A DNA stretch of 64,000 nucleotides from Helichrysum umbraculigerum (taxonomy: Eukaryota; Streptophyta; Magnoliopsida; Asterales; Asteraceae): positions 6,389,001 through 6,453,000 of the forward strand of contig CATIUR010000004.1 of NCBI GenBank assembly GCA_949592205.1, in the 5' to 3' direction. Every line of letters begins with the position of its first letter. Position 1 is the stretch's first letter. The notes under the pieces are model-generated. The model made no database searches and was not told where the DNA came from. It was given only the letters and a program-made list of their open reading frames with translations. Shown in pieces: positions 45,254 to 56,539 of this stretch. The position numbers and the translations under genes were made by a program.

Positions 45254-45715
45254 TGTTAGGAATTTGCAGTGGAAACATCCAACTAACAACAACCGGTTGT
45301 TAGCAAAAATCAAACCCAACAAACGCTCGTGTAAATGCGTTACACCCACAAACAATAAACGGATAATAATTGCAATCCTAGCAATTAAAGAACAAAGCAA
45401 CAAGATAATAAACACAATAACAAGAACATAAATGACACAAGAATTTAACGTGGTTATGTCCAATCTCCAACTTGGAGATTGGTTTAGTCAACGGGGCCAA
45501 ACCAGAGAGTTCTTCTTTTATTATTTTTACGGCTCAAGGGTTACAATTACAAATGGGTTATATTTATTGGATAAACCTAACTTAGGGAGCAAGATAAATT
45601 AGATTACGGCCGACCTAAAAAAGATCACGTCTCTTTCTCATAAGTCGGCCCATAATTTCAACTTGTAGATATATACCCTCCAAAGTCACGTGACAATTAA
45701 TTTTCACACCTAACA
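45254..45715 (-). repeat. 5' LTR (right) of the non-autonomous LTR element
   Basis: 462 bp, partner of 40893-41354. Differences noted by eye: CCAGTTG/CCGGTTG, CCAACC/CCAACA, GTCCACGG/GTCAACGG and AGTCAGCC/AGTCGGCC. Confidence 0.95.
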
Positions 45716-45720
45716 GATAC

Positions 45721-46208
45721 TAGATACCAAACAATTTAGAAGTCTTGATAAGTATATTTGTATAATACTCGACGTAACCTTTGAATAAAGCAATGGTTTA
45801 GGTTTCAATTTTGACCATAGATATAGATAATATATAATAATAGTAGAAAACGAATTAAAACGACAATGAATCAGCAACTAATCCAATTAAAACGACAATG
45901 TCACTTGTCCCAATTAAGTTTCATCATTTTTACACTACCAATTGATCCAATTGCATACATTGACTCCATTCATATGACTCATGGCTGCATTATGACTGCA
46001 AAAGCGACATTAAACTAATATTAAGCAACATGGTACGTTATCCTTGTTTTATTTGCTGTGGCGGCTAATACGGGTTAGATTCTAGAGTACTTGTAGACTT
46101 GTAGTCGTCGATGGTGGGTCCTTCATGCTGCTTACCACGAGCCCAGCATGACTGCATGACTATGAGTGTTGCGTCCTGCACCACAAATCTAGACCGTTGT
46201 CCTCCACA
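45721..46208. other. Upstream flank of SDR1, partly duplicated at 51.65 kb
   Basis: No gene. About 46020-46075 (ACATGGTACGTTATCC...GGCGGCTAATACG) resembles 51660-51715 (ACATGGTAAGTTATCG...GGCGGCTAGTAGG), suggesting that duplicated flanks of the SDR cluster survive here. Confidence 0.45.
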
Positions 46209-46216
46209 CCACAGCC

Positions 46217-46725
46217 TAGGGGTGTAAATGAGTCGAGTCAGCTCGCGAGCTACTCGAGCTCGACTCGTTAAAAGCTTGATTCGAGCCGAACCTAAACGAG
46301 CTCGAGCCCGAGCTTGAACATAGTTTATAGCTCGTTTAATAAACGAGCTTGAACTCGAGTTTCTTATATCGAGCTCAAACAAGTTCGCGAGCCTAATCGA
46401 ACTTTTCATTTATATACATATATAATTATTTGTATGAAATTTTAATATATAATTATATAATACTACTAATATACATACATATGAATTAATATAATAAGGA
46501 CAAATTATATTATATATTGCTAAAAATTAGAAAAAAAATAAATAAATATCATATGTTAAGAAAATAATTAATAAAAAAAATTATTATGGGATAAATGAGT
46601 CGAGCCCGAGCCGAGCTCGAACTTGTATAATATCATACGAGCCGAGCTCGAGCTCACTGAATTTTAAACGAGCCGAGCTCGAGCCTAGGCAAACTCGGGC
46701 TCGGCTCGGCTCGTTTACAGCCCTA
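46217..46725. mobile_element. hAT-type MITE (509 bp)
   Basis: Ends TAGGGGTGTAAATGAG... and, read inversely from the right, TAGGGCTGTAAACGAG..., rich in GAGCTCGAGC words. Flanked by a perfect 8-bp duplication CCACAGCC (46209-46216 and 46726-46733), the hallmark of hAT elements. No ORF. Confidence 0.9.
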
Positions 46726-46733
46726 CCACAGCC

Positions 46734-47178
46734 CAGGTGTGCCGTATTGTGTGCGCTAAAACCATATAAAAGTTGTGTGATCCTTTCTGCCATGTTGCTG
46801 TTTTACATTTTATAGTCAATTTTTTGCCTTCTTTATAGATAACACGTACTTAACTAGTTAAGCATATCTTATTATGATGTACAATCTGTTAGTCTCTATT
46901 TAGTTTTTGAAACAAGATATATGTCATGTTATGAACAACAACAAATTTCGCTTTGTTATACATACAACAACAAACTGTTATATTTTACGAAGCCGTCCAT
47001 CCTTAAGACCGCTTTAAATAAGGTACCAATACTTTACAAATTTTTTAATAAAACATGCAATTAGAACCAAAATAAATAATAGTTACACATGGTCAATTGT
47101 CTAAGTGGGTTCTCCAAAGCATATTTGCACATTGCCAGATATTTTACAGTTATTTATTTGATAACACCATATATTGAT
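46734..47178 (+). other. Promoter region of SDR1, no gene
   Basis: AT-rich, non-coding upstream region; no further element identified. Confidence 0.5.
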
Positions 47179-47187
47179 ATATAAAAG
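47179..47187 (+). promoter_or_regulatory. TATA box of SDR1
   Basis: TATATAAAAG-type sequence about 55 bp before the start codon. SDR3 has the same arrangement (61386). Confidence 0.6.
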
Positions 47188-47236
47188 AGGATGCTTTCTT
47201 CTTATTAATTATCATCATCCCACTTCATATGAGCCA

Positions 47237-48579
47237 ATGGAGGAAAAAAGGTTATATTATTTCATCTTTTTTAATTTCAAAAATATATCTATCAAGAATC
47301 TTAAACACATTATTCAATCATATAGCAATTTATTTTTCTGTAATTTCAGATATGCAGTTGTTACAGGAGGAAACAAAGGGATCGGATTCGAAGTATGTCG
47401 TCAGTTAGCTATAAACGGAATTGAAGTTATATTAACAGCAAGAAACGAAAGTCGAGGACTAGAAGCTGTTGAAAAGCTTAAAGCTTCTGGCTTTGGTAAC
47501 GTTGTTTTTCATCAGCTGGACATTAAGGATCCTACTAGCATAGCAGAACTGGTTTCATTCATCGGAACCCAATACCAAAAACTCGATATCTTGGTACGTG
47601 ATTAAAAAGTTCCATCTATTATCTGTATTAGTGGTTATTATATATTGTTAGAAATAAGTGTCTTATTAATGCAAGAAATTTATATTTTGTGTGCAGATCA
47701 ATAATGCAGGAGAGCTTGGACTTATTATCAATGATGATAAAAAATTCAGAGATGGAGGAGGGTTGGTAAGTAAATTCTATAGGGATATTCAGTCATTTAA
47801 TTCATCCGAAAACTTATTATATCGTCAGAAAGGTTTAAAAAGTGAGAAGTTTGAACCCGTTAGTTATACGTTATAAGTTTTTTTTATTGAAATCTGAGAT
47901 TATTTATCTATTGCTCATTTAGTTGCAAGTGATGGATGAGAATGTGCATCTACTAACTGATATTGTTGAGGAACCTTATGAATTGGCAGAAGAGTGTTTA
48001 AATACAAACTTTTATGCAACCAAACAACTTACAGAGGCACTTGTTCCTCTTCTCAACCTCTCCCAATCGCCAAGAATTGTGATCAATAGCTCCATTTTCG
48101 GAGAGCTACGAGTAAGTAACTCATACTGTCACGAAATATCAAATACAAGTACTTAGAACAAATGGAGAACATATTTTTTGTTTCCTTTTTGTGTATTTCA
48201 GTGGCTTCGCAATGAAAAGTTGAAGGAAGAGTTACAAACTATTGAGAACGTAACTGAAGATAGGATTGACGAGATTATACAGTCATTTTTGAGGGACTTT
48301 AAGGCTTCCAAGTTAAGGGAGAATGAATGGCCTTTAACACTTTCTGCTTATAAAGTTTCGAAAGCTGCTCTTAATGCTTACACAAGGATAACGGCAAGAA
48401 AGTATGACAAAATTCTTGTGAATTGTGTGTATCCTGGTTATGTGATAACGGATATGACATCTAATATGGGATTAAGTACAACGGAAGAAGGTGCTAAATG
48501 TGTGGTAATGGTTGCTTTGTTGCCAGATGATGGGCCTTCTGGTGTTTACTTCAGTGAAATGGAAATAGCTCCATTTTGA
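47237..48579 (+). CDS. SDR1: short-chain dehydrogenase/reductase, neomenthol/salutaridine-reductase-like (297 aa)
   Basis: Five exons with GT/AG introns: 47237-47250, 47350-47593, 47697-47765, 47923-48111 and 48202-48579 (894 nt, 297 aa). The protein starts MEEKRYAVVTGGNKGIG, the Rossmann cofactor loop TGxxxGIG; NARN-type sequence after the second strand (TARNESRG) favours NADPH. INNAG spans the exon 2/3 junction. SSIF supplies the Ser and YKVSK the catalytic Tyr-Lys. The long insertion before the Tyr (about KLKEELQTIENVTEDRIDEII) is the hallmark of the monomeric menthone/salutaridine reductase group. Enzymes of this group reduce ketones or aldehydes in the cytosol; the substrate is unknown. 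All catalytic residues are present, so it is probably active. An upstream ATG at 47229 is out of frame. Convergent with SDR2. Confidence 0.9.
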
Positions 48580-49108
48580 TACGCAAAATGTACAGCGAAA
48601 CACAAACAAATTCAATGGGATAGTGCAACTATAAAATTGAATGATATGATATAACCATGGTTACCTTGTTGTGCTAGTTTGGCTTATTTTCTTTCTGATC
48701 TTGATTTAATTTGGTGTAGTCATTCTATAGGTCAAGAGTTGGATTGTTACACAATTGTTCTACCTGTCTGATATGCAATTTCAGTTATGTATGTTGGTCC
48801 CATATTCAGGGGATAAGAATTTATACCTATGCAGTGGCTAATTATATTTTTTGTGCTTATTTTTGAGTTTAATACAATTCACCGGGTAAACCCCTTTACC
48901 CTAATTATATTGGTAACTTACAATTTTTTTCTTATAAAACAGACTTAGTTTATTATTACATGATTAATCTATATTTCAATTCTGATACACAACTTTCATT
49001 CTATGTCCATTTTAAATATAGTGTAAAGTCTTTTCAATTACATGTATGGTTGCCAAAATCATACGAGAATGTCTGAGTTGCAATCACAAATTACAATAAT
49101 TTTTTGTA
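48580..49108. other. Shared 3' spacer between convergent SDR1 and SDR2
   Basis: Non-coding; contains the 3' UTRs of both genes by position. No repeat or other feature seen. Confidence 0.6.
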
Positions 49109-50967
49109 TTAAAATGCCAAGTCTTCCATCATCCGAAAGTATTGACCTGAAGGCCCGCCATCAGGGATCAAGGCTAGTCTCACAGGCCCTCTAGCACCTT
49201 CTTCAGCAGTCACAGGTCCCTTAAAAAAGGTCATATCAGTCGCAACAAGACCAGGAGTAACTGCATTTGCACAAATAGATGGATATTTCTTGGCTACGAG
49301 CCTCGTGTAGGCATTAAGAGCGGCTTTAGAGACAATATAGCCAGAAAGATTACTAGACCACCCTTTCTTTTCCAACGATTCTTGATCTTTAGCATCATTC
49401 AGATACTCGCTCACAACCTCATCCACGAGCTCCTCCGTGAGTCCATCAAAATCAGTCAAAATCTTCTTTGCACTTTCGTCTTCCATATTCTTATGAGACA
49501 TAAACATCACAGTACACATTTTAATTGTCAAATTGCTAGTAAACGTGGAGAAATTACAGAACAAATGTACTGTTCACTTGTACGTTAGTGCATAAATAGT
49601 TGCACGTAACATCCTCATGAGGATTTTAAGATTATCTTACCTTTAGTTGGCCTAGTTTGGATGAGACATTGACTATTCTTGGAGAGGTAGACTTATGAAG
49701 AAGCGGTAGCAAAGCTTGAGTGACATGTTTAGCTCCATAATAATTGGTATCCAAGCACTTTTGAGCTCCTTCAAAAGTTTGTTTCACAACTTTAGTGGAC
49801 TGCTTAACCTTTCCATCAAATAACTAATACATTACAGCCAAAATTTTGTATCAGTAGTCGTTTCGTGAAAGAAATTGCCCTATTAAAGTTGCTCCCAAAG
49901 GGCAAAAATTGTCACTAATTGGCCATGTACTGTTTCCTTATCAACAGGTGTCTCATAATAAATTACAGTATTTACATTGCTCCCTAGAAACTCTGAACCT
50001 TGTTTACATTGTACTACGTATCATACATCATATATATCACATAATTAACTACTTAAATACTTTATGCAGAAAGTAACAATGATAAAAGGAGATCACAAAA
50101 TGATAACAACACTGTAAGTTATTGAGTTCACTTGACACTTTGACGTAAAAAAATCTATCCTCTTTCAGTATGAACAAAATTAAGTACAATAACTGGATCT
50201 CTACTACACCATTAAGGGGGAAAAAGGCTGTACCTCACTTGGAAAGGAAAGGTCTAAACTCAAAAACGACTCCTCATCAACGATAGTACTAGAGATTCCA
50301 GCATTGTTCACCTGTTCCATTAATAAGTTGCGCAGATCATAAAACATATGCTCGAGTGATGGACTACATTAAGAGGGAACTTCATTTACTGGTTTTCCAT
50401 TAACATTGTTTTGTAATAGCGTAGTAAAATAACTGGTTATAAATGTAATCATTGATCACATATCTTATCTTACATATAACAAAACAAACATATGCTAACA
50501 GTTTCTAATTTAACCAATCAAAACTAACAATTTCATCAAACAAAAGTCAATTACATCAACTCATTAGGGAAAAAAGCAGGGCTTAAAAGTCAAATAGTTA
50601 CCAATATATCGAGTTTCCCAAACTGATCATTAATGAAACTCGCCAAGGAAGCAGTACTGGCAGGATCTGTGACATCGAGCTGATGAAAAATGACGTTCGA
50701 TAAACCAGAAGACTGCAGTATGGCGACCGCGTTGACTCCCCTGTTGTGGTCTCTTGCAGTCAACACGACAACAACTTGATGATGAGCCAACTGCCTGCAT
50801 ATTTCAAAACCAACACCTTTATTTCCACCGGTAACAACTGCAATCCTAACACAGTATAAGAACAAGTAGTTGATTAGAAGAAACACAAGATTGTTTGATT
50901 TAGAGCTTAAAAAATAGTATTAAAGTGTGAGAGGATTAATTTATGACAAGTACCTTTTTGATGCCAT
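49109..50967 (-). CDS. SDR2: short-chain dehydrogenase/reductase paralogue (299 aa)
   Basis: Minus-strand gene with the same five-exon plan: 50954-50967, 50602-50845, 50234-50311, 49641-49823 and 49109-49489 (900 nt, 299 aa). It starts MASKRIAVVTGGNKGVG. VNNAG follows the exon 2/3 junction, VNVSS carries the catalytic Ser, and YIVSK the Tyr-Lys pair. The stretch after NNAG (ISSTIVDEESFLSLDLSFPSE) is longer than in SDR1 and SDR3. The exon 5 acceptor is CATAAG, a less common but usable site. Exons 1 and 2 have exactly the lengths of SDR1 and SDR3 (14 and 244 nt), showing common origin. SDR2 is the most diverged member and may have a different substrate. All key residues are present. Confidence 0.9.
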
Positions 50968-51178
50968 TTTCTTAATCTTCCAAGAGTTGCTTTTGGTCTA
51001 ATGTTTGTGAGGTTGTGTTACACCAAACAATTATTTAATTATTTTGTTTTTAATTATTACTTGAATGACTATATGTCTATATGCCAATCATGCACACAGC
51101 CAAAACGTATTAAACAAACAAATTCTAGTCATGACTATACGTGTACTTTTTCTTTTTTTTTTAATCAAATGTAAAGGT
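50968..51178 (-). other. 5' flank of SDR2
   Basis: Non-coding DNA upstream of the SDR2 start codon. No convincing TATA box close to the start. Confidence 0.5.
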
Positions 51179-51181
51179 TTA

Positions 51182-51505
51182 GGGTGCGTTTAGTTAAAAA
51201 AACTCCTTACTTTTCTAGAAAAATTCTCTAAGAAAACAAGAAAATTAGAAAACGTGTTCAAATTTAAGTTTTCTGAAAAAACTTTTCTAAGAAAAGGAAA
51301 GTCCTTGTTTTCTTTTTTATAACTAAAAAGTTGAAAACTACTTATGATGGTTTTCTAAGTTTTCCATCTCTATTATTACTTGGAAAAGAAAAACACCCCT
51401 TGCAACTAAACACGTTTTCTAGATTTTTCATGTTTTTCTTTTTCTCATTCTCTAGAGAAATGGAAAAAGAAAAATGAAAAAACTTTTCTGTAACTAAATG
51501 CGCCA
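51182..51505. mobile_element. Tourist/Harbinger-like MITE (324 bp)
   Basis: Terminal inverted repeats GGGTGCGTTTAGTTA and (right end, inverse) TGGCGCATTTAGTTA. Flanked by a TTA duplication (51179-51181 and 51506-51508). The interior is rich in TTTTCT/AGAAAA words and largely self-complementary. No ORF. Confidence 0.8.
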
Positions 51506-51508
51506 TTA

Positions 51509-52404
51509 GTCCCTTAAAAATACACTTACAATAGTTCTTGATATGTATTCTCGATGTCATTATAGGTTTGAATTGGTATTGATTGTAGATGTATTAATTA
51601 ATTTGCTCGACATTATAAGTACGCAGTGATATATAAACTAAAATATTTAGCTAATTAACAACATGGTAAGTTATCGTTATTTTAATATTTTATTTCCTAT
51701 ATGGCGGCTAGTAGGTGTCAACAACGTTATATTGAACGAAAGTCAAAACTCCTTATTATTATTATTATTTTTTTTTAAAGAAAATAGTAACTTGATAATG
51801 ATAAGTAATTTAACAAACCCAAATATATATAATTTTATACGAAATAAAATCTATCTATCTATGATATGATATGATACATGAAGATAAATTTAACTTATTT
51901 TATATGGCTCGATTTGGAATATATCTTTTGGCACAAAGTTGTAAACACCGACTTCGACCTCGCACAAACGGTTTAATTTTCTTAATCACGTACATATTCA
52001 CATCGCATATGATAAAACACAACATGGAGCGGAGCCATGATAAAACATTTCGGGTCCTGGGTGGAGCCACGATATAGCCAACGGTGACATGTGATCAATT
52101 AAGTCGACTTAATGTAAAATTAGTTGAAAAGTTATTGATATTTTTAGAGTGTTACCATTCATATTTAGGTATTCAGGTGGTGCACCTCACTATGTAATGA
52201 AACTTAATAAACTAATAAGTCGAATGAGTTCTGAAAATTTTGTGACACGGACGACTAAATTTTCTTGTTCCGCCTCTAATTTGGGGTAAGTAAGTTTCTT
52301 TTGTTATCTTTAACGGGGCAAAACTCATAAAATATCACAAATAACCTTACAATTTTTTATTTTTACACAATTTGAATTTTTTTATGGGACATCTGCCCCC
52401 TTCT
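51509..52404. other. Intergenic DNA, no gene seen
   Basis: Apart from the segment at 51660-51715 that resembles the SDR1 upstream region, no structure can be supported. Confidence 0.5.
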
Positions 52405-52409
52405 AGTTC

Positions 52410-54270
52410 TACAACACCCCTCATTTTCCATAATATTATTATATTGAAAACACGGAAGCGAAGAGATTTAAAAACATATTTAATTACTACACGTTAGAAC
52501 AAAATTATAAACCGATCATAAGTTAAGTCATGTCAAGTTAAACATGGTTAACAAACACATAATACGGGGTATTATATAAAACTTAGCATTAATTGTTACA
52601 AAACATTATCAGAGTAGCAAGCTGTCAAAACATTCCCCAGCTCCTAGAGCATCTACTTTCTGCTACTCACCTATTCAAAATATAATATGCAGAAAGTAAA
52701 TACGAGGGATTAGCACAAAGCTAAGTGAGTGAGTTCATAACACAACATCTAACTTAGCATAATCATATAAGTGCTTCAAACAACCGCAATACGATATTCA
52801 ACAAATCAACAACAACTTAACGAGGATCGGTGGCTCCAGGGATAACCATAATGCCCGGGTGGTTCCCCGAGAACACTTACCCAACCATATCCGTATGGCC
52901 ATACGGACGAGACCGATAACTAGTGGTAGTTGAACTCAAATACAGAATCGATACACACAACAAATGAAGTATGACTCCGTATCATTCATTCAACCCCTGC
53001 CTAGTTCAACCAACCATTTAACAACTCGTTGACCTCGTTAACAACTGATGCCCGAAGGCCAAACACATAGCACATAGGTTCACAGTCAACAAGGTATATC
53101 AACTAAGCAACAAAATATATGCACGTTTATTCGTTGCAATCAAATGATCACAACTAAATTAAATGGTGAGCTCTGAATCCACTCACCGATACCTTTGCCT
53201 TCAAAATCTCTGATTCCAGAGATCACTTATCTTTCGGAGGATCTGAGAATCAATAATTCAACATAAGTTAGTACTTTGCATCATAATTCGTAAATATCAA
53301 AATGAGCTTTATTATAAAATGCCACAATAGCATCCAATAAATGTCACTATTAACACAACCTCTAAACACCTATGCATATATGAAATTTATAAAAATCCAT
53401 CAAAATTTAACATGCAAACGCGATCCTGACTATTCAGGCTGGATCGCGTTCGTCCTTTAGCAAAAATTCTGTGACCGAATAACACTAGCAAACGCGATCC
53501 GGATACTTGGCCTGGATCGCGTTTCAAAGGCCAAAAACTCAAATAGGTCATTTACAACAAGGGAACGCGATCCGGAACCATAGCCGGGATCGCGTTCATC
53601 TGTTCTTCAGCTCAAGAACAGACCTGAACGAACACAAATTCCATTTTCATAAATCAAGCTCATCAAACTCGATTCTAATGCATCTAACTAGTTAAGAATC
53701 ATCACATAACATCATATATCACAAATAAACATCACATAAACTCAAAAATCAAATCAATCCATCAATTATTCATCAAACCTAACATATGAACTTATAAACT
53801 ATAAGTTTTCTTACCTTACTAATTGAAGAAGATGAAGTCTAGAAAAGATGAAAACAACAAACTTGAATCACAACTTGAAGCTTTAAATCTTGTTTATGAT
53901 TATGGTTAATTTTAGAGGATCATAGTTAGGGTTTAAGTGTTTTGTTTGAAAGAGAAAAGGAAATGAAATGAAATGGTAAAGTGATAAAAGGTTAGGTCGG
54001 TCCCTATTAAAACCGACCTACAACTTTGGGTATTTAATACCCGCTCTAAATCTATTGTCTGGCACCTAATTGCTAGATGCGAGAAATTCATTTTATTGTA
54101 CCGTCAACTTTAATATATTAAAACAAACAACATTTTATTGACCACAATAAGTCCTAAGACCTATTTAACCAAGTTTCACTATAAGCACAATTTATAACAA
54201 TTAATTATCTAAAACAATTAATTATGCGATTTAAATAGAAAAATACCAGGCCAGTGGAGAGGATGTTACA
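52410..54270 (-). mobile_element. Solo LTR (1861 bp), same family as 42252-44358
   Basis: Flanked by the perfect duplication AGTTC (52405-52409 and 54271-54275). Plus-strand ends are TACAACACCCC...GGATGTTACA. Three inverted repeats with arms AACGCGATCC and GGATCGCGTT lie at 53417-53450, 53491-53523 and 53564-53596. GGTATTTAATACC at 54038-54050 is another palindrome. No internal domain. Minus orientation is inferred from the TGTAACATCC start on that strand. Confidence 0.85.
53417..53596. repeat. Three ~34-bp inverted repeats with AACGCGATCC arms
   Basis: Arms are perfect or nearly so in all three; loops of about 13 bp differ (TGACTATTCAGGCT-like, GGATACTTGGCCT-like, GGAACCATAGCCG-like). Centre-to-centre spacing is about 73 bp. 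The conserved arms with variable loops suggest conserved protein sites or RNA hairpins in the LTR. Confidence 0.75.
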
Positions 54271-54275
54271 AGTTC

Positions 54276-54903
54276 CGCCCATGTTTATGTCACTAATATA
54301 TAAAATATCACAATGAGATCGACATGTTCATGATCAATCGATCTCTTTGGACGTAGGTCTCTGCCGGACGCTGGTGGATGTATAGGCAGAACAGAGGGTA
54401 TTGTTGTCTCCTCAAAAAGTTCTTAGTTATCTAAAGGAAAAAAATTATAAAGGATATTAATGATATTTTATAAATTTTATTAGATATAGATCAGAGGAGC
54501 AGCTCTTTTCGCAGGAGCAGGCAGGGCAGAGTTTTGCCCAGTAGCAGACATCCACGTGGCATGCACACCCCCTACAGGAAATTAGCAGGGACTATTTCTG
54601 CACATCTTCTAAAGTTTTGGAGCTGACCGCAAAGTCTTCAAAATATTAGAAATTATACAGATTTTTCACAATTAAGGAAAGGAATCCATGAACAGTTTTA
54701 GATCCATACGATTGATAAGCTAAATCTTCGATTAAAACATCCGATCAACACGATTCTTTCTCAAAATCGTTTCGATATGTAGTTATATACGATCATCTTA
54801 TACCGTTCTTTCTCAAAATTGTACGGTCTCTGCATATCTCCATATTCTGTCACAATTACTGACGATCATCATAAACTTACGATAATCATCAGATCCGTAC
54901 ACA
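54276..54903 (+). other. Left part of the MULE-like block, upstream of the FAR1-like exon
   Basis: No gene. GGAGCAGGCAGGGCAGAG at 54513-54530 weakly resembles, in inverse orientation, GGGGCAGGAAAAGCAGAG near 60938-60956. These may be worn inverted ends of a composite element, but the match is too poor to define it. Confidence 0.3.
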
Positions 54904-55684
54904 ATGTTGCAAGTAATTACATCTTCATCTTCTATCGATCGAGTAGATGAAACTCCTACAGTTGACGTTGCAGTCGAAGAACACACACCTGTTGTTGAAG
55001 CTATTAACAAAAGTAAGGATTATATGTGTTGTATATGTGTATATATGCGTGATTTAGTCTGTTGGATCTATAGGTATATATATGTATTTACGTGTGTGCT
55101 CATATATGTGTTTTTGCTTGTTTCGTTAGTATACATACATCTACATGATTCGGTATGTGTGATTGTAAGGATTGGAATATTTATTACTTTCTATTGATTG
55201 ATAAGTATACATACATCCATATGGCTGTATGTAGTTTTCTTTAATTTAGTTTTTTTCCTCTGATCTTACTTGATTATAATACGCTATATATTTGTGTTAA
55301 AGTGCAGCATGAGATTTATAAAATGCAGTTTTTAGGGTTTGATTTATGTATGGTGATGTATTTAAGATTACAAGTACGAAAATGTCAAATTCTATTAAAA
55401 TGCATTAGTGTATATCAAAATGCAGTACTATCTAATTTAATATGTATGTTTCAGTTGTTTCAGACAAAGCTGATAGACTATTCTATAGTCTTTGTAGTAC
55501 AAGAATTTGGTATCCTTGTGTGGATGATAAACCATTGATTGGTACTGTTTACGATACAATAGAAGCAGCATTCGTTTGTTATCAGAAGTATGCAAAGAAG
55601 ACAGCTTTTGTTGCTAAGAAAAGTCCATCCAACTGTACTTCATTGGGGATCTCAAAGGCACTATTTGCTTCGGTGCCGGATCTG
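54904..55684 (+). pseudogene. FAR1-like DNA-binding domain fragment (two exons)
   Basis: Exon 54904-55011 (MLQVITSSSSIDRVDETPTV...) joins exon 55456-55684 in frame at GT/AG sites. The second exon reads PLIGTVYDTIEAAFVCYQKYAKKTAF, the start of a FAR1-type (FHY3/FAR1, MULE-transposase-derived) zinc-binding domain. It stops after about 110 residues: the remaining zinc ligands, the MULE transposase core and the SWIM finger are absent. It is therefore a truncated transposase or FAR1-family gene, not a working regulator. Confidence 0.5.
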
Positions 55685-56420
55685 GTAAATCACCGTGCTT
55701 TATCTCATACTGTGAAACTGACCCAACTTTGATTTGTAGCAATTTTCAAGTGTTATAGTTGTGAATTAATGATGTTGTTTCTAAGAAGCTACTGTATGAT
55801 ACTTCTCGCCGATACTTCTTTCATCATCACCACCATCTACTCGTCACCTCTGCTATCACTACAAGCACATGTAACTCTTTCCTTTATTTGGGTTCATTGT
55901 TTTAATTTGTGCTCTTATTTGCTTCAGTTGACGATAAAATATATCTGGATGACTATATTATGTTTAGTGAAAAACGAAAAATCTTTGAGTGATGGATTGA
56001 TTACTTGGTTACAAGAACTCATGTTTTTGGGAGTATTTGGATTTGTAAACAGCTTTTTTATCTTTGCTCTTTATATGAACCTATTTATGGAAACGTATTG
56101 TAGTGTGGTTTTTATATTAGTTTGTTCTATCATTTCAGACCATTCTCATCGTAATGGTAGTGAAAGATTAAGTGGATGAATGGGTTGGGTTTGACACCTA
56201 TCCTCTAATTATTCGTAGTTAATCTTATATTGTGATAATATGTTAACTTTTAGCTTCTATAATTGTGTAAGCGAGAAGCAAGTATGGGCACGTGTGCTTT
56301 GGACATAATTCACGCACTCCCATCTAATGGCAGTCGTGGATATCTTGCAACATCCCTAGAAACGAGTGAAGCATCCCCAATGAAACAGAGTCCTAAAGGG
56401 CCCAGAGTGACAGATGGACC
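55685..56420 (+). other. Non-coding DNA downstream of the FAR1-like fragment
   Basis: Some frames stay open (e.g. 55769-56179), but the peptides are hydrophobic and unlike any family; nothing is supported. Confidence 0.4.
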
Positions 56421-56537
56421 AGTTTTGGGTTATACGAGCTTTATTGTACGAAAGAGTTTTGGGTTATACGAGCTTTATTGTACGAAAGAGTTTTGGGTTA
56501 TACGAGCTTTATTGTACCAAAGTTTTAGGTTATACGA
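56421..56537. repeat. 34-bp tandem repeat (three and a half units)
   Basis: Unit AGTTTTGGGTTATACGAGCT + TTATTGTACGAAAG at 56421, 56455 and 56489, then a partial copy at 56521. Confidence 0.85.
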
Positions 56538-56539
56538 AA

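Larger units (their letters stand above)
40893..45715 (-). mobile_element. Young non-autonomous LTR retrotransposon (minus strand), with nested solo LTR
   Basis: LTRs of 462 bp at both ends differ by about four bases by eye. A perfect duplication GATAC flanks the element (40888-40892 and 45716-45720). The PBS lies next to the right LTR in inverse orientation (GCTCTGATACCA at 45239-45250, minus strand TGGTATCAGAGC), and the purine tract AAGTGGGAGATT lies next to the left LTR on the minus strand, so the element is read on the minus strand. The internal DNA (about 1.8 kb after removing the nested LTR) has no gag or pol: a TRIM/LARD-type passenger moved by a copia relative. Confidence 0.9.
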
